Source: Acanthaster planci
Lineage: Eukaryota; Echinodermata; Asteroidea; Valvatida; Acanthasteridae
Assembly (NCBI RefSeq): GCF_001949145.1
Contig: NW_019091464.1
Location: 371,439 to 435,438, forward strand
Length of the DNA: 64,000 bases
Direction of reading: 5' to 3'
Part shown: positions 47,663-58,559 of the stretch, one piece after another
How the letters are laid out: each line of letters begins with the position of its first letter
Numbering within the stretch: position 1 is the first letter of the stretch
Notes under the pieces: model-generated
What the model was told of the DNA's origin: nothing
Databases searched by the model: none
What the model saw: the letters and a program-made list of their open reading frames with translations, nothing else
Position numbers and translations under genes: made by a program

Positions 47663-48323
47663 ATCAGCCAGTCACATTTGCATGGCTTCTGGGTTCGAGT
47701 GGCTACCGAATTCAGGTTGATGTCTGCATGTTTTGAACTCAGTGTTTCGGTCAGTATTCGTGGGCCATGTTCAGGAGATCACCATGAGCGTGTTATTTGA
47801 TATTTCCCTCGCTGTACGCACGCATAATAGTCTATTTTTCAAGCCAAGTTGGGTCTCCATATCTGAGCTTTAAAAGTCTGCAAATGGTCGAAATCAGATT
47901 TTCTTGATGTCAGCCGAGAGGGCATGATTATGTTCCTCTAGCCAGTGGTCGAGTTTCATTTCCATATTTCCGATCGAAGCGTAAAATCGATTTGAAATGT
48001 TCTTGCCATAGTTTAATTGTTTCTCACGTTATCCCATCACATAGCATGCAACAGGACTAAGTTGCTTGTGCACCGTGAATAGGTAAAGAATTACGTTTGA
48101 TGTACTTTATATATCTTTCTGAAATCTTGAGGAAGACGGAATTTTTAACTGTTCATGAAAATTGTTGGTCGTTTGGCTGTGGAAGGAAGTAGTTATCCAG
48201 GCCTTAAAATCGTGTAAACATTCACAGAAAACGGATGTAGAAAATAAAGATAGTATATTCCGTGTCAAAAGAACCAGCATAGGGAAATACCGTTTTACTT
48301 TGTCGTGTTAATTCTGAACTATA

Positions 48324-48576
48324 CACTGTAAACAAAATTAGTCATTTCGACTAATAAAAGTTAGTCCAGCTCACTGTCTAAAATGACCGATTTAAATTAG
48401 TCAGACAGGCCAATGACTAACCTTTTTCGTCAAAGATAAGTAAAATATTAGTCAATTTTGGCCGAAGTCAGTCATGTTGACTAAATATCAGTCCTGTCTT
48501 GATTTAAAGTCATCAAGACCTGACTTACCTATATTAGTCATTCTGAGCACAAATTGACTAACTTTCGTTTACAGTA
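48324..48576. mobile_element. TA-flanked MITE with CACTGTAAAC termini
   Basis: TA (48322-48323) then CACTGTAAAC; at the far end GTTTACAGTA then TA (48577-48578). About ten TTAGTCA/TGACTAA-type words fill the interior in both orientations. The termini resemble those of 30199-30391 but the interior is unrelated. Confidence 0.78.
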
Positions 48577-51120
48577 TAAGGAAGCGCACTATATTAGGGC
48601 AGCCATTGTGTTATGGAATTAAAAAACTTAGACCTGCACCTGTGTTTTTGACGCTCACCCTGTAAACAGGCAGGCAAGTGGCATTGGTAATTTGACAGAT
48701 ACATTGAAGTCGGCAAACGTCACCAACTATCGTCAACGTTGAAGGCCTCAGGGCTATTTTTTTGCCAATTCACCAAGCTCGGTTTCCTGTGGAGACGAAG
48801 CAATATTTTACTTTTGTTAGTTGCAAGAAGCCGTGTCCCACGCACTTGTTTTCATCTGCCAAGTGAGGCCTAACAGTCACCAAATTCAACAAATATTTGG
48901 CCAAAACAACTCTTTCAACAGAGCACTCCAAACTCAGTTTTGGAAAGTTAGTGAACAGATGTGCTCACTAAATAAACGTTGCTCGAAGTCTTTGAATGCG
49001 TACTTTTTTGAGCCGAATGCATTTAAAATATTTGTGACTGTTTCACTTCTGGCGGTGGGGTCAGTTTTGCTTTCTCGGTCAGTCTTAAGGTGAGTTGTAT
49101 TTCTGCATGGACACCGAGTGTTCCATAATCACTTCCTTTATATAATAATGAAAGTGTTACATTCCTTCCCGACCTTCGTATTAGGTTTCAGTATTTGAAA
49201 GTACAGCTACAAAGCGTCATACATGTGTTGAGGTTTTGATGAGGATGGTTGGGTGCTGCAATTGTAAAATATAAGAACTTAGTTCGACGATGTGTTCGAA
49301 CCGTATGGACTTCATCTTAAAATTAAGGCAAGATCTTGTACTCGCTGGACGTGAAGTTTCTTAACCAGTGAGCACGTAGTCAAAGGTTCTAGTCTGAACG
49401 GTTTCGTGTTTCTTATGATAATTCCTGCATAATGATAAAGTCAGTGTTAGACAAGGCTGGTGGCGCTTTTGAACACAGCCTCGACGGGTATTAAATGTAG
49501 GTCTACACATCCAGTACTATCTTGCCAATAGCTCTTACCAGGAGGTAATAGTGCCCTTCATTTGAGAGAACAGTCAATACAAATATACACAGGTGAAATT
49601 CAATTATTTTAGTGGACACCATAACTATTATTATATGTGACCCATTCCAACAAAATGGGTTATTCATCGCCATAGACTTTTGAATTCCGGGTTTTTTTTT
49701 TATGAATTCCCCCCCCCGCCAGACTTAGGTTTTTCCATAACCGATCTTTATGAAACTTGGCTGACAGGTAGAAATAGTTCTTACACACAATGTGAAGTTT
49801 GAATGTATTCTAACACGTGGGTTTTGCAGTTTCAATTCGAAGTTCACAGCCTCACTCGCGCGGCCCAAGTGCGTTGAGCCTGAGAATAGGAAAAGTATGC
49901 ATTTTTTGCTTAGGCCTACCTGTCTCGGGGAAAGAATTGGTGATTGGCGAGAGAGTTGTTTCCGATCGATTTTCACAATATTGAAGTTAATAACCTGAAA
50001 AACCTCAGAAGGCTTGATGCAGGAAAAATATCTTGCGACGATACTAGAGAAAATTTCAACGGGACAGCCCGGGCTCTTTTAAGCTTCAACTACCACACAC
50101 ACACAATGAAAGTCAACGGGAGCTCAACAATTACAGTCGCATAATGTCCATTTAGATTTCGAAAGGAGTGATTTCACAAAACGAATGCGCTTGGTGTGCT
50201 CTCCAGAATTCATGTAAAAACCAAGATGGCGACCAAGTACTTTAAAGACCATAAGTTGGATTCTGGTACACAGTGTCACAAATTAATGTTACTCTGGTGC
50301 ATAACCCGTCTGCTGTGTATTTTTAATAACAAGCTTGCCCACTCTCATGCAGTTTTAATAACAGAATGATTTTTGGAACAGCTGACAGTCTGAATGCCGC
50401 ACATGAGATTGGAGGTCCAAAGTAACGTGCTGTGCTTTGCACGTTCTCATATATTTTTCTGTGCAGAGGCAAGTAGTGATGATGAACATCACTTCGTCAT
50501 GTGCGATATCGTGGCACGTGACTTTGGTTCGCAACCGTATAAAACACGCCCAAGAAATGTTGTTTCATATGGTGACTTATTGTACAAGCAGTCAAGCATG
50601 AATTTGGCCTATTACTGTACGGTATTTGTAACCTCTGCGTTCGTCACGCTTTTTCCTCTGCCATACTGGTGTTTCCCCGATGGTTAACGTTTGTTGATCA
50701 ACCGAGCCAAAATGGCAGAGAAGTGCCTGTCTAGCTCGTTCATGACTGATCATCAAATTGAAACACATACTTGATTGAGAAGAAATACGTTGAGTCTGTT
50801 TCAGCGAAATCTGTATAGGTCTTCAAGCAAAATAGATAATGCGCTTGTATAATACTGCTAAAGAAAGGCCGACTAAAGTGTAGTGTGGTTTTTAAATTGA
50901 ACAGGGGTTTATCGATCATGTTTCGTCGGATAAAAACTCGGCTGACCTCAGTATCGGTTACTTACAATAGAGTCAGAGTCATCATGTAGTGTAGCTCTAT
51001 CCCTGTGCGGACACACATTTTGCTCAACGTCTAGTCGTAGTTTTGAGATTGTACAATGCAAACTAAATGTTGGCGTCGAAAGTTTGCGCCCCGAGTGACG
51101 TGACCATCTGTACAGCTACG

Positions 51121-51309
51121 AGCTGTACCGAGAGAGGGCGCAATTTTCTTAACAACGGAGGCTCCTTTGGTCGGAACTGCACTCACTGGTTCACGAACGA
51201 CTATGAAATGCACGCGCTACTGTCGCATCGCTACCAACAAAAAAGAACACAACCGACCCACTATGGTTCTTTTCAACAGATGAAGGGGGGCTTCTGCTCG
51301 AGGCGGATT
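51121..51309 (+). repeat. Dispersed repeat A, copy 2 (about 190 bp)
   Basis: Same orientation as 33671-33857: GAGAGGGCGCAATTTTC, GGCTCCTTTGG, CTGGTTCACGAACGACTATG then AAATGCACGC, TCTTTTCAACAGATGA and GCTTCTGCTCGAGG. No termini or coding frame are common to both copies. Confidence 0.75.
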
Positions 51310-53106
51310 GGTCGAAGAGGAATGTAACGCGTTTGCATCACCTACGCGCGAGCGTGGTCCCTTCGCAGTAATGGCCGGCTTCATCGGCCGGGTCCGACAC
51401 GGGCTTTCGGTTCTACGGCTACCTCTTCTATCACCGCGTCTCCCCCGAATATCTAAACCTAGCTCTAGACAACAGATTCGGATGCAGCCTTAATCCGTTT
51501 ACTGGATTGATCTGTCCATCGGAGCGCTTTCACCCATGTCAATTTTTGCTTTGGGTCCCTGAAGGTCAAATCCGTGACGCGCTCGCATTGTCCGGCAAGA
51601 TGGAACGCAAAAACAAATTTGTATCGGTCCGTATGAATATTTCATACCAGATATTAGATGATAGATGTTAGCGACCATGAAAATGCTGGTCGGCCGGAGA
51701 CAAGCAACACCTGAAACTCGCCGAAATATTCATTCCATCATCTAATAAGGTCATGCAGCCCTGTCCCAAGAAACTCATTATCGCCGATGCTCGCTGAGGC
51801 CCTTCTTCGGGGGGTCCCGCCGGACGACGAGGCCAGAGGATTGGAAAAGATTACAGGGGGAAAGATGGCCCTTGCAGGTGTTTCATCCCCCGTCTCCGGT
51901 GATTTGTCTTCGGTCCTTGTCTAGGGTCTTGCGGCGGTGACCAGAGGAAGGCATTCCCGGGCAGAAGTTTATTAAGGCGTCCCACGCAATTTTCCTCTGC
52001 CCAACCGCGAGCAAGGCTTTATGCGATGAGGCCCTGTTTTGGAGGTCTCAGCTCAATCAAGTATTCGGTGGCGTGCGGTAATGCCGTTCGCAGAGGTAGC
52101 GACTCTAGAACGTGAAAAACAACCCAAGACTTTTCGTAATTAACGCTCCTTCGTTGCTTTATTGTCATCAAATAATCGTGCGCTCTCTTCCTGCTTAAAC
52201 AGCAATCTTTCCCTATAGAGACTGCAGTCCGCAGAAGGATTAATTTTTTTTCTCTAGATGATGAACAAAATATATTGGATATCCTGTCCGGCATTTGTTT
52301 GATCATTTAAATCGTTGTGCATGTAGGCCTTGTTATCAGCTAGTTTCCACGATGATTAGCGAAACGTGCATGGTTCTGTGACATTAACGGGGGAAAATAT
52401 ATATGCAACTGCTCGCTCTGAAATCCGATGTCGTGGCATATCTAGGAAGTATTCTTTTTTTATTACATTATTGTCTGGGGATATCCACGTAATTTCCTAT
52501 GGGGAAAATGGTTCTCGAGAGGAGACTAGTCTTCATCCCGCCAGTATCTCGTGAAACCTTCCCTGCAGTTGAAATAACGGACGTGGCCCTTTGAAAAACA
52601 AATCGACTGATCATAGCCTTTATTCAAGTCGGGTTTGCCCCAGCGTGTTGTATGAAAAAAAAAGAAATCGCATCCGGGAATTATAATCACTCGTCCTCAG
52701 TGCCAGCAGTAATGGGAAACGGCGTCCGAAATACCTTCTGCTTGGAAAGCCAAGAGGTCCCAAATGGGACCGACCTCAAACCGCATTATTACCACAAGTT
52801 TGTGTGCCATGATTAATCTACCTAGACTACGGTATGCTGCAATGGCGTACCCACGAGCCAGAGTAAATGAATGCCTGCAGAGGTTGTCTATGCTGGTCAT
52901 TATGGTGTGGTCGTTTTATTATCTTCCTTGCCCCTTTTTAGTGAGTTTTTAAAGGGCACGTGTCTCCAAAAATATGCTTTCCCCTCTTTATTCCATAACT
53001 GTCATCATCATGCAGTAACCGAGTAGTTCTTTTCAAAGAAATGTGTGTAGATTGTAGTCGCACCCTTTGTGCACGTTGAATAAGCTTCGTCGATGTAGGC
53101 CTATCG

Positions 53107-53250
53107 CTATATCGATATTACCGATATGGGTTTGATATTGATATTATCGATATGGGTTTGATATCGATATCGCCGATGTTAGTTATTTGGTCATATCAAT
53201 ATACCGATAATAAAACCCGATATCGGTATCGGCCAAAATACGATATCGAC
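53107..53250. repeat. GATATCG-rich degenerate satellite-like patch
   Basis: ATATCGATAT, GATATGGGTTTGATATTG, then GATATGGGTTTGATATCG, and mirrored CCGATATCGGTATCGG near the end. It combines a short direct repeat (CGATATGGGTTTGATAT twice) with a reverse-complement copy (AAACCCGATATCGG). Confidence 0.65.
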
Positions 53251-53633
53251 GGTGCCTAACATTGAAGTCAGCTATTTAATAGATTATTGTACATTAGGTC
53301 GATACAATGTCATTTACAATGAGGAAATTCTGTAGAGCTTTAAGTTAGTTACAATAATAGAGGGATCCCAATACGAGGCTTTTAGCGTCGATCTGCGCAC
53401 TTCCGCATTTGAAAACGAGGCTGTATTATGTGTCAGCTTCAATTCTTGATACGATCAGACGATTGAAAGTAAGGAGTCAAGACACAAAATACATAAAGTT
53501 ATGTTAAATTCAGACTTTTCAGGCTGCAAATTTTTGTAGAAAAGTCTTTCAGGATGACTCAACACGTAAAATCAAAAGAAAAAATAACGACATTTGACCG
53601 CGCACTAACGTACCTGCGATGGTCATGTATCTT

Positions 53634-53698
53634 GTGCAGTGGGCGTGGTTTAAACTGAAGTGGCGTCACACTTACGAACCAGATACTCCATGCACTGT
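53634..53698 (+). repeat. Dispersed 65-bp repeat, copy 2
   Basis: Contains GTGCAGTGGGCGTGGTTTAA followed by AAGTGGCGTCACAC and ACGAACC, matching 10616-10680 in the same orientation. The flanks are unrelated, which suggests a fragment of a larger dispersed repeat rather than a duplication. Confidence 0.65.
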
Positions 53699-55016
53699 GT
53701 GGACTCTGCGGGCGCGCGCGAACAAGTTCAACACAGAGAGCCTCAGTTTTGATGCAGATATGCGCAGACGGCGCTAAAGTGAAGTCCCTCTACTGAAGTT
53801 TGCAACTAACATTCTAAGGTTAAAGAATGATTTGTTTTTGCAGATTTTTGTGACAAGCAGAGCGAAGATTTCCAGATAACAATACTTTGTTCTTGAGAAT
53901 TGAGCCTGCGCGTTGCTGACAAAGACCAAGAATTTACACGTGTCATTGTTAAAAGTAGCGTGGAGCCTAATGCGCCGTTACAGAGCTACATTTAGCGCTT
54001 GAAAACATACTTGGTTGTTATCCTGTATTAGTAAGACAGCAATTAGTAATGCTTGGTAAAGCTAAGAAAATTTAAATCGTGAACGTGCAGAAATGATTTA
54101 CAAATTAGTGGATAAGGCTCGACGGACCTTTATTTTAACCATCAACGTGCATATCGCGTATTTTTCAACTATGCAATGTCACATCACATTCTGGATTCAC
54201 ATAGATTTGTAAAAGCCCAAAATCACACTCTCGAATGCAATCATATCTTTGAACATGGAAATCGGAGTGAGCTTTGGGAAGTTCTCCAAGTAATCTGACT
54301 CTTTTGCAGTGGAAATTCACACCCTGCGAACTATACCCTATCAGTTCTAAGAGTCAGATCACATATCATACGCGTCCCAACTTTGAGTACGGTACCAAAT
54401 CCGAGGAGCTCATGAAAGAAACAAGTTCTGTTTAAACAGCCCCTCGTCCAGTATTAAAGCTGAAAAAGGGTATTCCGTGTGGAATCTGGATGGTGGGTTC
54501 ATTGATCGTGTCGCACACTGTGCCACAGGTCATTCGGGAACGAAGTGCACGCAGATTTTGGCGTACGGCCGCGCCCATAGTACAGACTGTCGCACGCATG
54601 GTGCTGTTCCCGGTTAACCACAGACGCGCTGCTTGAATAACGAACTGGCTCACTGACAGTTACGCTCGAGAATGATAATGCAGAGAAGGTACTAGACACT
54701 ACATTTCTCAGACGTTCAACTTTTCAGTGGACAGTGTACGTCGATTTTGTTGTATATCCTACCACAGATACCCCGTAAAAAGTACCATTTTTTGTTTCTT
54801 GAAATCTGCAGCCAATATCAAAAATAAATGTCTCGTCTTCAGTCAGTCAGTTCATGAAACACGTATACAGAGTCAAATCCTCCGAAAAAAAGAGGTGGAT
54901 CCGACAATTTCGCACGGTTGTCAGTTGGGGAGTCTCCCCTGGGCTTTATCTCTCAGTCTCAGTGCCACTCTAATCTCGACAAGACCTCGGCCGGCGCTCC
55001 ATCGAATTGTCCCACC

Positions 55017-55172
55017 ATGGCGTGCGGGGCGAGCGACCACTCCCGCGTGGGCAGTGTGCAAACTGGCAGGAAATCGAATCCGACCCCTTTGAATAAAAAG
55101 TGTCTCAGAAAATGGCCCGCATTCGAAATATCAAACTGCATATTCCATAGAAAGTCACAAGGGCTCAAATAG
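55017..55172 (+). other. Weak ORF with strong Kozak context
   Basis: ACCATGG surrounds the ATG. 51 codons follow, Ser/Lys/Cys-rich (for example NPTPLNKKCLRKWPAFE), ending in TAG. The frame is open for a further 33 codons upstream, back past a TTTATCTCTCAG acceptor-like site at 54957. No family is recognised. Confidence 0.15.
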
Positions 55173-55676
55173 CTCTGTAATGTCTAGCTTGTTGCAATAG
55201 CCAATAGCTAGATAAAACCATCCCATTAAAAAAAAAGTCGCCACTTTCTTTGTCAGTTTGTCACGGCTGATAAATGACAGATGCAATCATCTCAAAACCG
55301 TTGCACATTGTGGACTATATGTGTTGTTCTGTCGTGCAAAGAGCGCAATCAGCATCTAGTCCCAAGACGTTTTTCAACACCTTTCCTACCAAACTAATGT
55401 CTCCGCTCTGTTCGTGGTTGAACCATTACAGCTTCTGGGAGTTCACGCCCACAAGTGTCACTCCCATTGGATTGCTTACAGAATTTGGCGAGGTGGTGAC
55501 TTTGTTACCCCAATCGGTGTAAGAGTACGTGAGGTCTGATCCTCCCCGCCTGAAGTCGGGAATGCTTTTGTGTGTGTTGTCTATTTTAACTTTTTACCAA
55601 AGCCCTAGGGTGCACTGTCCCATTTCAAAAATTCTCCGCTTGCGCCTGGCCGAGGAGCTTAAAAGTACCTCTACAA

Positions 55677-56155
55677 GTTCTTTTGAAAAGAGGGGCCTGT
55701 GTGGGCCAAGAAATTGTGGGATTGTGTAAGTATGGCACAGGATCATCTCTGAAGATTCAGGGGCACCCATCTGGGGGCAAAGCAGACAAAAATGTGATTG
55801 AAAATTAGTCAGAAGAGCCTGAGAAAGATGAGGGATGTCATTTGAAAATGGCTGCTGAGAAGACTTGGGAGCGTTCACCTGGGGGGGGGTGAGTTTGTTT
55901 TGGTGGATAATTAAAAAATCATCGGTTAACCTACTAAAAATTGAAAATCAAACAATATCTGAAGGTCCAAACAACACATTGTTTTTTTTTTCAAGATGTA
56001 TTTTTACATTTACGTTTTACATTTTAAATGTGTACATTGTTTTTTTGTTTGAGAGGCCTCAGGGACTTCAGTTGCCTGACATGGGGCTCCAAACTTTGTT
56101 GATTTTACCCTGTTTTTTTAATGGGGCTTGAATTAGTTCAGTGCACCCTTGAGTG
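55677..56155 (+). repeat. Long diverged repeat B, copy 2
   Basis: Same orientation as 22993-23420. Shared blocks are GGGATTGTGTAAG, GGGGGGGGGTGAGTTTGTTT, CGGTTAACCTAC and AATGGGGCTTGAATTAGTTC. About 33 kb separates the copies. Class unknown; no terminal repeats are visible. Confidence 0.6.
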
Positions 56156-57424
56156 TAAGTCACGCGCCATATTATACAGTTATCTTAACTATTATCGTTC
56201 TGTTCGACGTCCCGTGGCACTTTCTTTAATACGTAAATGTATAATGCTTGAAGGATTTTTACCGAGTATGCAGGCTACAAAGCTGTTGCGGCCCCGCCGA
56301 TCATGCTCAGCTCACTTTATCACTCAATTGGGTTGATGCCTGTATGGAACAGAACAGGTGTTTTCTCACAGATAAAGGCAGAAGTGACATGGCATGTGTA
56401 TTATATATGTCTTGGATATTTTGTGATCAACCCTAAGCATTATGCCAGTTTTATGCAAGAAACGACACTCGTCCTAAAATTGTGACGAAGCAAGAGGTAT
56501 TTTCCCGAGTGAAAATGTTTACACAGGATATACTTCGTCTGTCCTCGACGATCGGACTTTCGCTGTGGGCGATGATGTCCGTGGATACTGCAAACACACG
56601 ATACTGTGTCAATTTGTCCAAGTCTGACGTTGTCGCGTAGGCCTCGTGCAGCGACTGTGTTTGAAGGGATCTCTATTATCTATCCAGGACCCAGTGCACA
56701 CTCATCAGTCGCAATACTTTGACGATGTTGATCGAGGCCTTGCTGAAAGATGGTGTTGGAGATTCATTAATAGATAATGATCCAGAGCCCATTTTTTATT
56801 TCAGAAAGGCTGTGTATTTGTTGTAGCTCTCGTAAGAAGTGCATAATTCAAGTTCATAGTTGTTTCGGGCGTTTGGACTTTAAGTCTGTGGATGGAACTG
56901 TTAATAACCATGAATAAAGCATGACAGATCGTTTCAGTGTTAAACTTTCTGGATAACTGCAATGCGACATGTTTACTTCCTGTGTCAACATCAGTGGTTA
57001 GAGGCATCTTGATTTTTAAGAATAGTTAGGCTACGAGTTTTCCAAGCCTCAATCGGCTTCTTGTACGTATTCTTCTTTGGGGTATTTAGCAGCGGTGATA
57101 TGGAGGACCTTGGCTAGGTATATGTTCATATTCCCAGAGAGTACCGAATTTGCTTTCAGCTGACATTTGGAAGCTTCTTGATAATTTTTGAGTCAAAGAG
57201 GAATCAGAAGCCCAATACAAAAGCCTGGAAAAACGTCGTACTTTTGGCTTAATAGGTTAGTATCTGAACGCGGACGACAGTGTAAAAAGCAGACTGGCCA
57301 ATAGTGTATGCCCGACGTCGGTATCGGGCACTCTGATCGCATAATCAAGTTAACATGATTTCGTGTGGGCAGACAGTTTTGTTAACCATATGGACTGAAA
57401 TGCACTCCGTGAATTCGCTCTAAC

Positions 57425-57661
57425 CGCTCCGTGCGGAACAAGAGAGGGTGTGTTTTTGTTTGTTTGTTTTTTTTGTTGGTTTTTTTGTACTCACCACATA
57501 CGCGCACGTTTATTATGGGATCAATGGCGCGTTTGACGCTGAGTACGCGTAACGAAGGTCTTAACGTACACGCAGAACGCGTGCAAGAACCCGCTTGGAA
57601 AACTTGCTACCATCTGCCTTTCTTTTGCCGCTTGGGGGAGCACTTCAACTCGGGGGCGGAT
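57425..57661 (+). repeat. Direct repeat D, copy 1
   Basis: Matches 58311-58545: CGCTCCGTGCGGAACAAGAG, TACTCACC.CATA, ATGGCGCGTTTGACGC, GAGTACGCGTAACGAA, GTACACGCAGAAC, and CTTCAACTCGGGGGCGGAT. The copies lie 0.65 kb apart in the same orientation. Confidence 0.8.
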
Positions 57662-57916
57662 GTAGTCATCTGTCTCACATCGCAGTCGCCTTATACGGCG
57701 GAGTTCACTTTACTTCTTCGCTTTCCGCGTCGATGAGCCGTTTGAACGGCCGTCGGATCAAACACAAATTGTTGTCAGCTTCACGCGCCGGTAGCTAGCA
57801 CTGAACATCGTCACCGTTTATAGCATCGCAGATTTCCCCGGGGCGGGTTAAAGTGGAAACCATTACCGTCGACCGTGCAAGCCATCCGGGCCAAGACTCG
57901 ATGAGCTCCTGGTACC

Positions 57917-58138
57917 ATGGGGTTGTACACCACGGGCGCAATTCCAACCTACGGGACTTGTGAATCCCTAAAGATCCATTGCAAGGAAGAGTGCTGTGAA
58001 AAGTTAGCCCAACTTGTTTCGTGCACTTTACCGTGTTCTAAAACAATCCAATGTAGATCTGTATTTTTCATCGGAACAAGTGGCAAGACGATTGTAGATT
58101 TTCCATCCTTGGAAATTCGTTTCATCAGTACATTTTAG
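57917..58138 (+). other. Weak 73-codon cysteine-rich ORF
   Basis: ACCATGG start context, then GAIPTYGTCESLKIHCKEEC, CEKLAQLVSC and CSKTIQC: seven cysteines within about 35 residues. There is no signal peptide and no family I recognise. It sits between the two copies of repeat D and after a GC-rich stretch (57500-57910). Coding status is doubtful. Confidence 0.18.
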
Positions 58139-58310
58139 AGGGCGCGGTTTTGCTTTGTCGTGCAAGACACTCCTTGTCAAAAAGGCATAAGAAAAAGCAC
58201 TCAAAATTTACCAATCAACAAAATTTTGGAGAAAATGTTGTCGTTAAATTAGTCCAAACAGTTGCTTAACACGCTTAAATGTGTGATATGTATTCGTGCA
58301 CAGAGCTATC

Positions 58311-58545
58311 CGCTCCGAGCGGAACAAAAGAGGACGTGTTTTTTGGTACTCACCGCATAGGCATACATTTATAATGGCCTTGATGGCGCGTTTGACGCCC
58401 AGCTCGCTGAGTACGCGTAACGAATTTATTCCTTAATGTTTGGCGTTTGCGTACACGCAGAACAGGTGCAAGAACCTGCTCGGAAAACATACAACCACCT
58501 GTCTTTCTTTTTCCGCTTGGAGGTGCACTTCAACTCGGGGCGGAT
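58311..58545 (+). repeat. Direct repeat D, copy 2
   Basis: Matches 57425-57661: CGCTCCGAGCGGAACAAAAG, ATGGCGCGTTTGACGC, GAGTACGCGTAACGAA, GTACACGCAGAAC and CTTCAACTCGGGGCGGAT, with small indels. The pair probably arose by local duplication or by insertion of two related elements. Confidence 0.8.
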
Positions 58546-58559
58546 CTCAGACATATAAA

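Larger units (their letters stand above)
47700..55000. other. Gene-free stretch
   Basis: It holds the TA-flanked MITE at 48324-48576, repeat A copy 2, a GC-richer complex block at 51600-52010, the GATATCG-rich patch at 53107-53250 and repeat C copy 2. No exon is supported. Confidence 0.4.
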
